In this document: positions 51,241-60,198 of the stretch, in pieces
Position numbering within the stretch: position 1 is the stretch's first letter
How the letters are laid out: each line of letters opens with the position of its first letter
NCBI RefSeq assembly: GCF_018966525.1
Contig: NZ_CP076607.1
Span: forward strand, 3,410,001 to 3,474,000
DNA length: 64,000 nt
Reading direction: 5' to 3'
Source: Paenibacillus sophorae
GTDB taxonomy: Bacteria; Bacillota; Bacilli; Paenibacillales; Paenibacillaceae
Translations under genes and position numbers: made by a program
The notes under the pieces: model-generated
Seen by the model: the letters and a program-made list of their open reading frames with translations, nothing else
The model's database searches: none
Told to the model about the DNA's origin: nothing

Positions 51241-52539
51241 ATGACTAAGAAATTGGGAGTTCTCGTACTATGTATGATGTTGATGGTAATGCTCGCGGCG
51301 TGCGGCGGCAAGACCGGTTCCGGGGCGGAAACTACAACCAATACAGCCAATACAACCGGTAACAGCGGGGAGGAAGCGGCAGCGGAAGGGACGGAAGAAT
51401 TAACGCCGGAACCGGGCGCGGCGCTGACTTTCTGGACGATCAAGGATGATTTTACCGATTATGCGGCTGCGGAGTTCGAGAAGAAATATGGCATCAAGGT
51501 AACGGTTGAAGATGTGGCCTACTGGGATAGTGTGGCCCGTTTGACGACGGACGGTCCGGCCGGTACGGGGGCGGATGTGCTCGGTATCAATAATGACGGG
51601 CTGGGTGGAGCCGTCAAAGCGGGCGTTATTTTGCCCAACGACTATTATGAAGAAGAGACGAGAAGCATCAACCGGAAAATGGCTGTGGATGCCTCCACAA
51701 TCGACGGAATTCTGTACGGATATCCGCGGAATGTGTATACGTACTCCCTGTATGTCAACAAAGATCTCGTAAAAGACGCCAAGCTGGAAACCTGGGATGA
51801 TATCATCGCTTTCTCCAAGAAATTTAATGACGTGAAGAATAATAAATACGGATTTATGTTCGAAGGAAGCAATGCCTTCTATGATGTTGCGTTTATGACC
51901 GGCTACGGCGGCTATGTGTTCGGCAGCGAGGAGACCGATCCGCATGATATCGGGGTCAACAATGAAGGCTCGATAAAAGGCATGGAGTTCTTCCAAAAGC
52001 TAAGAGAGATAATGCCGCTTAAATTGTCCGATGCTACCCGGGACGTCAAGACGGGACTATGGGAAGACGGCAAGCTTGCGATCAATATGGACGGCAGCTG
52101 GAACATCGGCAATTACGGCAAACTACCGTTCCAAGTGGAAGTTCTTCCCCTGCCGGCCATGCCGGGAGGCGGCGACACCATCGTGCTTGCGGGCAACACT
52201 TCCTATTATGTAAGCTCGTACTCCAAATATCCGAATGCAGCCAAGATGTTCGCCAATTTCATCACATCCAAAGAGATGCAGATTAAAGACAACCAAATGA
52301 CCGGTATCATTCCGGCGGCAGAGGGCATCGATAATGATCCGAATATCCGCAAGGATGCTATCATGCAGGGCTTCTTCAAACAGATGGAACACAGCCGGAT
52401 GATGTCGAACCGGACGGAAATGGAATTTTTCTGGAACTATATGGGCCCTGCGTTTGATGAGATCTGGAACGGCGCGGACGTCAAGGCGACGCTTGACAAA
52501 GCCGCGGAAGGCATGAAGACAAGCATTGGGACGAAGTAG
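51241..52539 (+). CDS. Maltodextrin-type ABC transporter, binding lipoprotein
   Basis: A 432-residue extracytoplasmic lipoprotein: lipobox MLAACGG, then a Thr/Asn/Glu-rich tether and the family 1 solute-binding fold (LTFWTIKDDFTDYAAAEFEKKYGIKV; DLVKDAKLETWDDIIAFSKKF; GKLAINMDGSWNIGNYG; TIVLAGNTSYYVSSYSKYPNAAKMF). It captures oligosaccharide for the two permeases encoded next. A hairpin at 52558-52592 separates them, commonly giving more binding protein than permease. Confidence 0.92.
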   Translation: MTKKLGVLVLCMMLMVMLAACGGKTGSGAETTTNTANTTGNSGEEAAAEGTEELTPEPGAALTFWTIKDDFTDYAAAEFEKKYGIKVTVEDVAYWDSVARLTTDGPAGTGADVLGINNDGLGGAVKAGVILPNDYYEEETRSINRKMAVDASTIDGILYGYPRNVYTYSLYVNKDLVKDAKLETWDDIIAFSKKFNDVKNNKYGFMFEGSNAFYDVAFMTGYGGYVFGSEETDPHDIGVNNEGSIKGMEFFQKLREIMPLKLSDATRDVKTGLWEDGKLAINMDGSWNIGNYGKLPFQVEVLPLPAMPGGGDTIVLAGNTSYYVSSYSKYPNAAKMFANFITSKEMQIKDNQMTGIIPAAEGIDNDPNIRKDAIMQGFFKQMEHSRMMSNRTEMEFFWNYMGPAFDEIWNGADVKATLDKAAEGMKTSIGTK

Positions 52540-52557
52540 TCGGAGATAAATGAAAAA

Positions 52558-52592
52558 AGGGGGTCATTCGGGGCTATCCGGGTGATCCCCCT
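52558..52592 (+). terminator. Attenuator hairpin between binding protein and permease genes
   Basis: AGGGGGTCA and TGATCCCCCT arms with one bulge and no T-run. It may stabilise the upstream message or reduce readthrough. Confidence 0.5.
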
Positions 52593-52616
52593 AACTTAGA
52601 TGGGAGTTGAAAGGAG

Positions 52617-53963
52617 ATGCAGCAGCTGGCGATTGAACGAAAGTATCCCGAACATTCCAAGAAGTTCAGAAAAAAGGCCGTCCTGCTATCGGTTATCGCG
52701 ATGGGACTGGGCCAGATCTATAACCGGCAGTATGCCAAAGGGTTCCTCATGCTGGCCTTTTATGTGTACGGAATATATACCGCAGTGACGAGTCTTCCCC
52801 ATGCGCTTTGGGCGCTCGCCACGCTTGGCGAAACGGAGACCCACCTGCAGAAAGTCGGAAGATTGTATAAGCAGGTCATGGGCGACCATTCGATTTTTCT
52901 GATGATCGAGGGCTTGATCACGGTGTTTATCATGCTTGTGATGGTTTGGCTCTATATAGCCGGCATTAAGGATGCTTACCGGACTGGCAAGCTGCGGGAA
53001 GAAGGCGTTAGGCCCAATACGTTCAAGCAGACGCTTAGCTTTGTGGCGGCATACCGCTTCCCGCATATCGTGCTGGCGATTCCGATGCTTGGTGTCGTGT
53101 TCTTTACGGTGATGCCGATCATCTTTATGATCTTGGTAGCTTTTACCGACTTTACCCGAGACACCATGCCGCCTGCCCATCTGATCAACTGGGAGGGACT
53201 TCAGGCATTCAAGGAGCTTTTGCGCATCAAGGCATGGAGCCATACCTTTTACAGTGTGACGCTATGGACGTTTATCTGGGCGTTTTTTGCGACAATCACG
53301 GGCTATTTCGGCGGATTCGCGGCGGCGCTGCTTGTTCAGTCCAAGGGAATCCGGTTCAAATCTTTCTGGCGGACGGCTTTCATCCTGCCCTTTGCCATCC
53401 CGATGTTCGTCTCCACCTTGATCATGCGCAACATCTTTAACGGCCAATTTGGACCTGTCAACCAATATTTGGGGATGCTCGGGATCGCCAAGGCTCCCTG
53501 GCTGTCCGATCCGCTCTGGGCAAAAATCACGCTAATCATAGTTAATTTCTGGCTGAGCTTCCCGGTCTCCATGCTGATGATTATCGGAATCCTGTCCACC
53601 ATACCGAAGGATATGTATGAAGCGGCGGATATCGACGGTGCGAGCGGCTCCCAGAAGACGCGGCTGATCACTTTTCCGATGGTGATGTATTCGATGGCGC
53701 CGCTGATTATTATGCAATTCGTAGCTAATATCAATAACTTCAATATTGTATATCTGCTGACGAACGGCAAGCCGCTTAACGGTGACTTCCAGTTCGCCGG
53801 GCATACCGATATCCTGATCACCTGGCTGTTCAAGCTGTCCATGGAGCAGGGGAAATACAACTATGCGTCGGTAATCGGGATTTTCATCTTTATCGTGCTC
53901 TCCGTATTCGCCATATGGAATGTCCGCCGCACCAAAGCGTTCAAGGAGGAGGATGCTTCATGA
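52617..53963 (+). CDS. ABC sugar permease, MalF-like
   Basis: 448 residues. The N-terminal part has extra helices (about 25-130, including a YNRQYAKGFLMLAFYVYGIYT stretch), then the six-helix core with the EAA loop MYEAADIDGASGSQKTRLITFPMV. This longer N-terminus is typical of MalF-type subunits. The start is uncertain: ATG 52617 directly abuts AAAGGAG with no spacing, while CTG 52626 has nine. It pairs with the permease whose start overlaps its end by seven bases. Confidence 0.9.
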   Translation: MQQLAIERKYPEHSKKFRKKAVLLSVIAMGLGQIYNRQYAKGFLMLAFYVYGIYTAVTSLPHALWALATLGETETHLQKVGRLYKQVMGDHSIFLMIEGLITVFIMLVMVWLYIAGIKDAYRTGKLREEGVRPNTFKQTLSFVAAYRFPHIVLAIPMLGVVFFTVMPIIFMILVAFTDFTRDTMPPAHLINWEGLQAFKELLRIKAWSHTFYSVTLWTFIWAFFATITGYFGGFAAALLVQSKGIRFKSFWRTAFILPFAIPMFVSTLIMRNIFNGQFGPVNQYLGMLGIAKAPWLSDPLWAKITLIIVNFWLSFPVSMLMIIGILSTIPKDMYEAADIDGASGSQKTRLITFPMVMYSMAPLIIMQFVANINNFNIVYLLTNGKPLNGDFQFAGHTDILITWLFKLSMEQGKYNYASVIGIFIFIVLSVFAIWNVRRTKAFKEEDAS

Positions 53964-54799
53964 GACCCGGAAACAAAGCGAGAACGACGATCCGGCTGTC
54001 ATTCAGCTATATCGCGCTTATTCTTCTTACAGCCTTCTGCGCCTATCCGGCCCTGTGGGTGTTGATGTCTTCTTTTCGTACCGGAGACGCGTTGTTCAGC
54101 GATACGATCCTGCCGACCTCATACACTTTCAGCCATTATACCGAATTGTTCGCCAAGCATCCGTTCGGCGTCTGGTACATGAATACGCTGAAAATTGCGG
54201 TCTCCAGCATGATTCTCGGGACGATTCTTACCCTGCTCACCGGTTACACCTTCTCGGTATTCCGTTTTTCCGGACGCAAAAATCTGATGAGCATCCTGCT
54301 GGTGCTCGGATTGTTTCCCGGATTTATGAGCATGATCGCGATCTATATTCTGCTCAATCAAATGAATCTGCTGAACACGCACACCGCCGTCGTCATCGTG
54401 TATGCGGCGGGAGCGCCGCTGTATTTTCTGTTCGCCAAAAGCTATTTCGACACGATTCCCCGAAGTCTTGTTGAAGCCGCGCGGATTGACGGAGCCGGAC
54501 ATATGCCGATTTTCTTTCGAATCGTGCTTCCGCTGTCGACCCCGCTGATTGTGTACACCGCGCTTATGACTTTCACCGGGGCCTTCACCGACTTTATCTT
54601 CGCCAAGCTGGTCCTGCGTTCGCCGGATAAGAAGACTCTTGCGGTCGGTCTGTTCGACATGATCGGCGACCGGTTCTCGAATGAATTTACGATGTTTGCC
54701 GCAGGCTGCGTATTGGCCGCCGTTCCGGTTACCATCTTGTTCATCCTGATGCAGCGCTTTCTGGTAGAAGGATTAACGGCTGGGGCCGATAAAGGATGA
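53957..54799 (+). CDS. ABC sugar permease, MalG-like
   Basis: 280 residues, six membrane helices, EAA loop LVEAARIDGAGHMPIFFRIVLPLSTP. ATG 53957 with AAGGAGG upstream. It forms the channel with the preceding permease. No ATPase gene occurs in the cluster, so a shared MsmX-type ATPase is expected (knowledge of Firmicute sugar importers). Confidence 0.93.
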   Translation, partial: FMRPGNKARTTIRLSFSYIALILLTAFCAYPALWVLMSSFRTGDALFSDTILPTSYTFSHYTELFAKHPFGVWYMNTLKIAVSSMILGTILTLLTGYTFSVFRFSGRKNLMSILLVLGLFPGFMSMIAIYILLNQMNLLNTHTAVVIVYAAGAPLYFLFAKSYFDTIPRSLVEAARIDGAGHMPIFFRIVLPLSTPLIVYTALMTFTGAFTDFIFAKLVLRSPDKKTLAVGLFDMIGDRFSNEFTMFAAGCVLAAVPVTILFILMQRFLVEGLTAGADKG

Positions 54800-54881
54800 G
54801 TACATGCTCCAAATGTAATTTTAACCATGAAGTGAATTTCAAGGATATTAACGTTCAACTAACGTTCAGGAGGATCAAGAC

Positions 54882-57344
54882 ATGTTAACCAGCGAACAGA
54901 TCAGTCCCGATAAAATACAGGCCGATTACGCAGCCGCGTTCACGCAGACGCTCGGACGCGTTCAGGCCGTTACTGTGGAAGGCGGGCTTGTACTTTTTAC
55001 TTCTGAAAAAGGCAAACTCGCTGTCGGCAGGGTTCGTACAGGAATCATCCGGATCAAGCTGTTCGCCGGCGCCGATTCTGGCGACCCGATTCATATGCGC
55101 ACCACGGAGGCGGTTATCGGGTATGAGGAGAATCCCGGCGGGAAAGAAGCGGAACTGCAAGTACGGGACACCGAATCCGCCTATATAATTGAAATGGACG
55201 GCATAACGGTTGAAGTCGCCAAACAAGACAGCAGTATCCGGTTCCTGAATGAGTCAAGGCAGATCCTGGCTCATAATCCACTGCTCGCCTGGAACGAGGA
55301 GATGGCTGCTGCTGCTCTGTTCCAGGCAACGGAGAATACCCATTATTACGGACTGGGCGAGAAGACAGGCTTTCTGGACAAACGGGGAGAGCGCTACGAA
55401 ATGTGGAACTCCGATAACTTTTCCCCGCATGTGCCGGAAATTGAAGCGCTGTACCAGTCGATTCCTTTCTTAATCGTGGGCGAGCCGGGGAATACCTATG
55501 GGATCTTTCTGGATAATCCGGGGAGATCGGTATTCGACATGCGAGGCTCTAAGCAGGCGTTCACGATCCATACGGAAACGGGCGGGGTGGATTATTACTT
55601 TATCGCCGGACCGCAAATCAAGGATGTGGTAGGTCGCTACACCGCCCTTACCGGGCGGATTCAACTGCCGCCAAGGTGGTCCATTGGATATCACCAATCC
55701 CGCTACAGCTACATGGATCAGGAGGAAGTATTGGAGCTGGCCCGCACTTTTCGTGAGAAAGAAATTCCGTGCGATGTCATCCACCTGGACATTCATTATA
55801 TGGACGAATACCGTGTCTTTACGTTTGATCTGGTCCGGTTCCCCAATCCGAAAGCGATGATTGCGGAATTGAAAAGCCTTGGCATCCGAATTGTGCCCAT
55901 CGTTGATCCGGGGGTCAAGCTCGATCCGGACTACCACGTCTATCAAGAAGGGGCGGATTCGGGTTTCTTCTGTATGAAGCCGGACGGCACTCTATTTATC
56001 GGTCCGGTCTGGCCGGGTCAAAGCGCATTCCCCGACTTCTCGGAAGCGAAGGTCGGCGAATGGTGGGGGAGTCTCCATCGTTTCTTTACGGAGATGGGGA
56101 TCGAGGGCATTTGGAACGACATGAACGAGCCTTCGGTCTTCAACGAATGCAAGACGATCGAGCCGGATACGCTTCAAGGCAACAATGGCCATCCGGTCAC
56201 GCATAGAGAGATTCACAATCTCTACGGCATGATGATGTCCAAAGCGACCGCGGAAGGAATGGCTAATAATCTGGACGGTCGCCGGCCATTCGTGCTGTCG
56301 CGCGCCGGCTACGCCGGAATCCAGCGTTATGCGGCCGTCTGGACGGGCGACAACCGCAGCTATTGGGAGCATATGGCGCTCGCCATACCGATGGTGCTCA
56401 ATTTGGGGCTGTCGGGCGTAGCCTTCGCGGGCCCCGATATAGGCGGGTTCGGTCACCATACGACGGGAGAACTGCTGGCGAGATGGACTCAGATGGGAGC
56501 GCTGTTCCCTTTTTGCCGGAATCACAGCATGATTGACACCGTTCGCCAGGAGCCTTGGTCCTTCGGAACTGATGTGGAGAATATTTGCCGGGATTACATC
56601 AGCCTGCGCTACTCCTTGATGCCGCTGCTGTATTCCGTATTCCGGGAAGCTGCCGAAACGGGGATGCCGGTCATCCGGCCGCTGCTGCTGGAATACCCGG
56701 ACGACCCCAATACAGCGAATCTGTGCGATCAATTCCTGGTGGGAGATCAGATGCTGGTTGCTCCCGTTTATCGCCCCGATACGTATCACCGTGTCGTCTA
56801 TCTGCCTGAAGGAAACTGGTTCGACTACTGGACGGGTGAAAGAAGGGTAGGGGGCAGCCACCTTATGGCCCATGCTCCTTTGGATACTCTGCCGTTGTAC
56901 GTCAAAGAAGGAGCAATGATCCCCCGTATCGCATCTGCCGCATCGACAGAATTTCTTCGGTCGCAGGAGCTGCTGCTGGATATTTATACACCGGAGAATG
57001 GCGCAGGCGCCTTTGATCTGTACGATGACGATGGAACGACTTATGCATTTAAGGAAAACTCCTACAATCTGTACCGGTTGACGGTGGAAGGGGCGGATGG
57101 AACCGTCAAATTCCGCATTCATCCCGCTAGTCACGGCTACGCCGAGGGCTGGAAGAGATGGACCGTAACGTTCAAGCATCTCCGGTTTGCCGGGTGCCAT
57201 CTGGATTTCGGGACAGAAGCGTTGGAAAGTGAAGAACTGGAGGCGCTCGCCGAGGGATGGCATTTCGATAGAGCTGCCAGAGAACTGACCGTAGTTATGA
57301 ATCAGCCTTTGGAGGAATTGGAGCTGGTCATTCATGCTCTATAA
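54882..57344 (+). CDS. GH31 alpha-glucosidase
   Basis: 820 residues, no signal peptide, so intracellular. An N-terminal beta-sandwich (1-230) has HYYGLGEKTGFLDKRGERYEMWNSDNF. The barrel has GYHQSRYSYMDQEEV and the nucleophile motif GIWNDMNEPSVF. The acid/base Asp lies in YAAVWTGDNRSYWEHM, with the following GPDIGGFGHHTTGELLARW. C-terminal beta domains follow. It releases glucose from the non-reducing end of imported oligosaccharides (maltose or isomaltose type). It lies 82 bases after the permease; same operon. CAGGAGG precedes ATG. Confidence 0.94.
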   Translation: MLTSEQISPDKIQADYAAAFTQTLGRVQAVTVEGGLVLFTSEKGKLAVGRVRTGIIRIKLFAGADSGDPIHMRTTEAVIGYEENPGGKEAELQVRDTESAYIIEMDGITVEVAKQDSSIRFLNESRQILAHNPLLAWNEEMAAAALFQATENTHYYGLGEKTGFLDKRGERYEMWNSDNFSPHVPEIEALYQSIPFLIVGEPGNTYGIFLDNPGRSVFDMRGSKQAFTIHTETGGVDYYFIAGPQIKDVVGRYTALTGRIQLPPRWSIGYHQSRYSYMDQEEVLELARTFREKEIPCDVIHLDIHYMDEYRVFTFDLVRFPNPKAMIAELKSLGIRIVPIVDPGVKLDPDYHVYQEGADSGFFCMKPDGTLFIGPVWPGQSAFPDFSEAKVGEWWGSLHRFFTEMGIEGIWNDMNEPSVFNECKTIEPDTLQGNNGHPVTHREIHNLYGMMMSKATAEGMANNLDGRRPFVLSRAGYAGIQRYAAVWTGDNRSYWEHMALAIPMVLNLGLSGVAFAGPDIGGFGHHTTGELLARWTQMGALFPFCRNHSMIDTVRQEPWSFGTDVENICRDYISLRYSLMPLLYSVFREAAETGMPVIRPLLLEYPDDPNTANLCDQFLVGDQMLVAPVYRPDTYHRVVYLPEGNWFDYWTGERRVGGSHLMAHAPLDTLPLYVKEGAMIPRIASAASTEFLRSQELLLDIYTPENGAGAFDLYDDDGTTYAFKENSYNLYRLTVEGADGTVKFRIHPASHGYAEGWKRWTVTFKHLRFAGCHLDFGTEALESEELEALAEGWHFDRAARELTVVMNQPLEELELVIHAL

Positions 57345-57586
57345 AAAGCCGGAATGAACGCGGCCTGTGCTAATCAGACGTGTTAACTTTTGCGCATTAT
57401 TGCGTGAATAAAAATTACACGAAAACAATAATAATCCATAAGTTTACAACAAAGTTTAGATTGAATAACAAAATATACCTGTTTTTTTGTGCGGCTTGAC
57501 ATAAAGCATGTTATGTAATTGACGCTAAAGCTGACGTGCGATTATCTTCTAGATGTTGAAAATATAACTCTATGAGGTGATCGCAG

Positions 57587-58672
57587 ATGAAAAAATGGTT
57601 GTTATGGAGTACCGCGTTCCTTTTGATCCTTATGCCTCTGCAAGTCCAGGCCGCGAGCAGTCAAGAGGTTCGGCCAATCGCCGTTCAAGGCGCGATGGAC
57701 ATGGAAGTCGCTTACTTCCTGAAGCAAATGGGTGATTATAAGACGGAAACATTCGGTTCATATCATTTTTATTCCGGCAAAATCGCGGGCGTTCCGGTTG
57801 TCGTCTCCCAAACAAATATCGGTATGGTTAACGCCTCCGCTTCGACCACGCTCTTAATCGAGAAATATCATCCGAAAGCGATCATCAATCAGGGAACGGC
57901 GGGCGGCCACGACCCGGCACTCCATAAGTTCGACATCGTGGTTGGCGCGAAAAGCATTAATTACGGCTGGTTCCAATCTGCACATCGGGACGCCGGGGCG
58001 GGAGTTGATACCGGAAACTGGAAGGTGCTTACGGAGCCGGTCGAGCCGGACCCTGAACTATATAAGACGGCAATGAGCGTAGCGGACCGGTATCAACATG
58101 GTAAAGTGGTCTCTGGAGTAATTGGCACCTCGGATGCATGGAACAGAGAACTCGACCGCATTAAGGAACTGCATGATACTTTGGGCACAAGTGCGGAAGA
58201 GATGGAGACCGCGTCGGTTGCCGAGGTAGCCAAAACGTTCAATGTTCCTTTTCTGGGTATCCGGATCTTGTCGAATTCCGAATTGTATGCAGAGGATTTC
58301 GATCCGAAGTCGGCTGATTACTGCTCCGAGTTCGTCATTGAAGTGATCAAAGAAATCGAGAGCGGCGTGACCTTCTCGGACAAGCTGCAGGTGTATGCGG
58401 ATGGCAAAGAAGTGGTTGGGCTTCTCGGACAATATGTGAACGGTGAAGCGCTGGTTCCGCTGCGGGGTGCTCTGGAAAGCCTTGGATCGGAAGTGACATG
58501 GGACAGCGCCAAGAAGCAAATCCATGTCGTTCACAGCGGCAAGCACATTCCGGTCAAAGCTAGCGAGACGATGGTCAAGCAGGGCACAGCATGGATCGAA
58601 GTGGACTCGCTGCAAAAGATATTCGGGGTGAAGACAGATGTCCTTGGTTCGAGTGTATACATTTATGAATAA
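57587..58672 (+). CDS. Secreted MTA/SAH nucleosidase-like protein fused to a stalk domain
   Basis: 361 residues. A signal peptide (MKKWLLWSTAFLLILMPLQVQAAS) is followed by a purine-nucleosidase domain (about 30-255): IAVQGAMDMEVAYF (matching the GAMEEE strand), NQGTAGGHDPALHKFDIVVG, and SAEEMETASVAEVAKTFNVPFLGIRILSN. The catalytic Asp of cytoplasmic MTA/SAH nucleosidases (RxISD) is Asn here. The C-terminal 100 residues are a copper-amine-oxidase-like stalk domain (ALVPLRGALESLGSEVTWD). Secretion of this fold is unusual. GAGGTGATC precedes ATG. Confidence 0.88.
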   Translation: MKKWLLWSTAFLLILMPLQVQAASSQEVRPIAVQGAMDMEVAYFLKQMGDYKTETFGSYHFYSGKIAGVPVVVSQTNIGMVNASASTTLLIEKYHPKAIINQGTAGGHDPALHKFDIVVGAKSINYGWFQSAHRDAGAGVDTGNWKVLTEPVEPDPELYKTAMSVADRYQHGKVVSGVIGTSDAWNRELDRIKELHDTLGTSAEEMETASVAEVAKTFNVPFLGIRILSNSELYAEDFDPKSADYCSEFVIEVIKEIESGVTFSDKLQVYADGKEVVGLLGQYVNGEALVPLRGALESLGSEVTWDSAKKQIHVVHSGKHIPVKASETMVKQGTAWIEVDSLQKIFGVKTDVLGSSVYIYE

Positions 58673-58708
58673 CTGATACTCACGTCCTAACCGTTCTGCG
58701 GTTCATGA

Positions 58709-58740
58709 TGAGCTCTCCCTCCCGGGAGGGCTCTACTTTG
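58709..58740. terminator. Hairpin between nucleosidase and alkD-like genes
   Basis: AGAGCCCTCCC/GGGAGAGCT-type arms (AGCTCTCCCTCCCGGGAGGGCT) followed on the plus strand by CTACTTTGTTTTTT. Confidence 0.6.
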
Positions 58741-59404
58741 TTTTTTCGGCTCTCATCAGCCATTTCAGGCCTTCACGCCGGCTCAGCGGCTTCAGTTCCT
58801 CTTGCTCGATAAACGCCGCGACTGACGCCGGATTACTCTTGGAATATTCCCTCAAAGCCCAGCCGATCGCTTTCTGAATGAAAAATTCATTGGACGACGC
58901 ATGCTCGCGGATATAGTTGTACAGCAGCCTCTCGTCCGTCGCTTCCTTATAATGAAGCTGAAACAGGATTGCCGTGCGGTTGAGCCACATATTGTCTGAA
59001 TAGAGCCATTTCTCGCCATATTCCGGCTGCAGCTCGGGGTATTTGCGCAGCAGGAACCCTGCGACGCTCGCGGCAAGCAGATCGACGGTATCCCACCATG
59101 AGTGCCGAGTAATGCAGGTTTCGATCATAGGGAGGTCGGCGGGTTCCAGCTTTTTTCGCAGGGATTGCGCGATATCCACCCCGCAGTATTGATACTCACG
59201 CTCAGGCATTTCCCACAGCAGAGGAATCCATTCCTTTTTCGGCTGATGCGCCGCCAGGAAGGATTTCAGAACTTGTCTTCGCAGGGGAGTTCGGACGCCC
59301 AAAAAAGGAAATTGATTCCGCTGATACGCGCTCATAGCCGCCGCCGCGTCCGGGTCCCGCAATTCCTCCAGTTCCCGGGCCAGCAGCTTAAGGTCTTCGT
59401 TCAT
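58733..59404 (-). CDS. AlkD-like DNA alkylation repair protein
   Basis: A 223-residue, all-helical HEAT-like DNA glycosylase family member. ATG 59404 (GAAAGGAACG upstream) is chosen over ATG 59461. Seen: QFPFLGVRTPLRRQVLKSFL, the WWDTVDLLA segment with the catalytic-pocket Trp and Asp, WLYSDNMWLNRTAILFQLHYKE, FFIQKAIGWALREYSKSNPASV. It removes N3- or N7-alkylated bases (family knowledge). It is a single gene. Confidence 0.9.
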   Translation of the reverse strand: MNEDLKLLARELEELRDPDAAAAMSAYQRNQFPFLGVRTPLRRQVLKSFLAAHQPKKEWIPLLWEMPEREYQYCGVDIAQSLRKKLEPADLPMIETCITRHSWWDTVDLLAASVAGFLLRKYPELQPEYGEKWLYSDNMWLNRTAILFQLHYKEATDERLLYNYIREHASSNEFFIQKAIGWALREYSKSNPASVAAFIEQEELKPLSRREGLKWLMRAEKTK

Positions 59405-59566
59405 GATTTTCGTTCCTTTCTCCATGAAGAGTTCGGTGTATTCCTTATTGGCATAGTTCAATTATTGTATCATGAGCGGGTGTGATTGCCATACTCCAGC
59501 ATTCCACAGATAATGGAAGTAACAATGGAAAACTGCTATTCTTAATAGGGTCAGGGGGAATGTAAG

Positions 59567-60175
59567 ATGACCATCCAAACAATAAACTGGCCGGACGGAA
59601 TCTGGACGAACCAGCCTGTATCCAGCCGCGTTGACCGCGAAAGACTGATTGTTGAAGCCGCGGAGCACAGCGACTATTGGCAGCAAACGATGTATGGCTT
59701 TCAGCATGACAGCGGCCATGCGCTGCTTCATTCATGGGAGAGGCAATATGCTGCTGAGGCCAGCTTTAAGCTGGACCATTTCTCCGAATTATACGATCAG
59801 GCGGGATTAATGTTATGGCATAGCCCGTCCCAGTGGATCAAATCGGGGATTGAAATAAACGATGGCGTTCCCCATATTGGCGCCGTTGTCACCGATACAT
59901 ACTCGGACTGGTCTTTGTCCCCTGTTCCTGAGTGGGCTGGACAAGAGATCACCATTCGTGCATCCCGGCTGAATGATGCCGTAATCATCAGAGCGAGAGC
60001 GGATCGGGATGCTTGGCGAACCGTCAGGGTTGCCCGTTTTCCTTATCTGGCTGATGTTCAGGCCGGTCCTTTTCTATGCGCGCCCACCAGATCGGGGTTC
60101 CAGGTTACATTTACCCGCTGGGTGCTCACAAGTCCCGATGAGGACATCCACACCGATCCGCCCGCAGAAGCATGA
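59567..60175 (+). CDS. DUF1349 protein
   Basis: A 202-residue concanavalin-like beta-sandwich of the DUF1349 group: YWQQTMYGFQHDSGHALLHSW, QAGLMLWHSPSQWIKSGIEINDG, GAVVTDTYSDWSLSPVPEW, and DVQAGPFLCAPTRSGFQVTF. It is cytoplasmic, with no catalytic motif that I can name; carbohydrate binding is sometimes proposed for the fold. Exonuclease III starts 23 bases after its stop, so the two may share a transcript. Confidence 0.85.
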   Translation: MTIQTINWPDGIWTNQPVSSRVDRERLIVEAAEHSDYWQQTMYGFQHDSGHALLHSWERQYAAEASFKLDHFSELYDQAGLMLWHSPSQWIKSGIEINDGVPHIGAVVTDTYSDWSLSPVPEWAGQEITIRASRLNDAVIIRARADRDAWRTVRVARFPYLADVQAGPFLCAPTRSGFQVTFTRWVLTSPDEDIHTDPPAEA

Positions 60176-60198
60176 GAAACTAAGGAGCTTAAGAAATC

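Noticed and set aside
55992..57335. 447-codon minus-strand open frame
   Set aside because: Lies wholly inside the GH31 gene on the other strand; no ribosome site, no domain.
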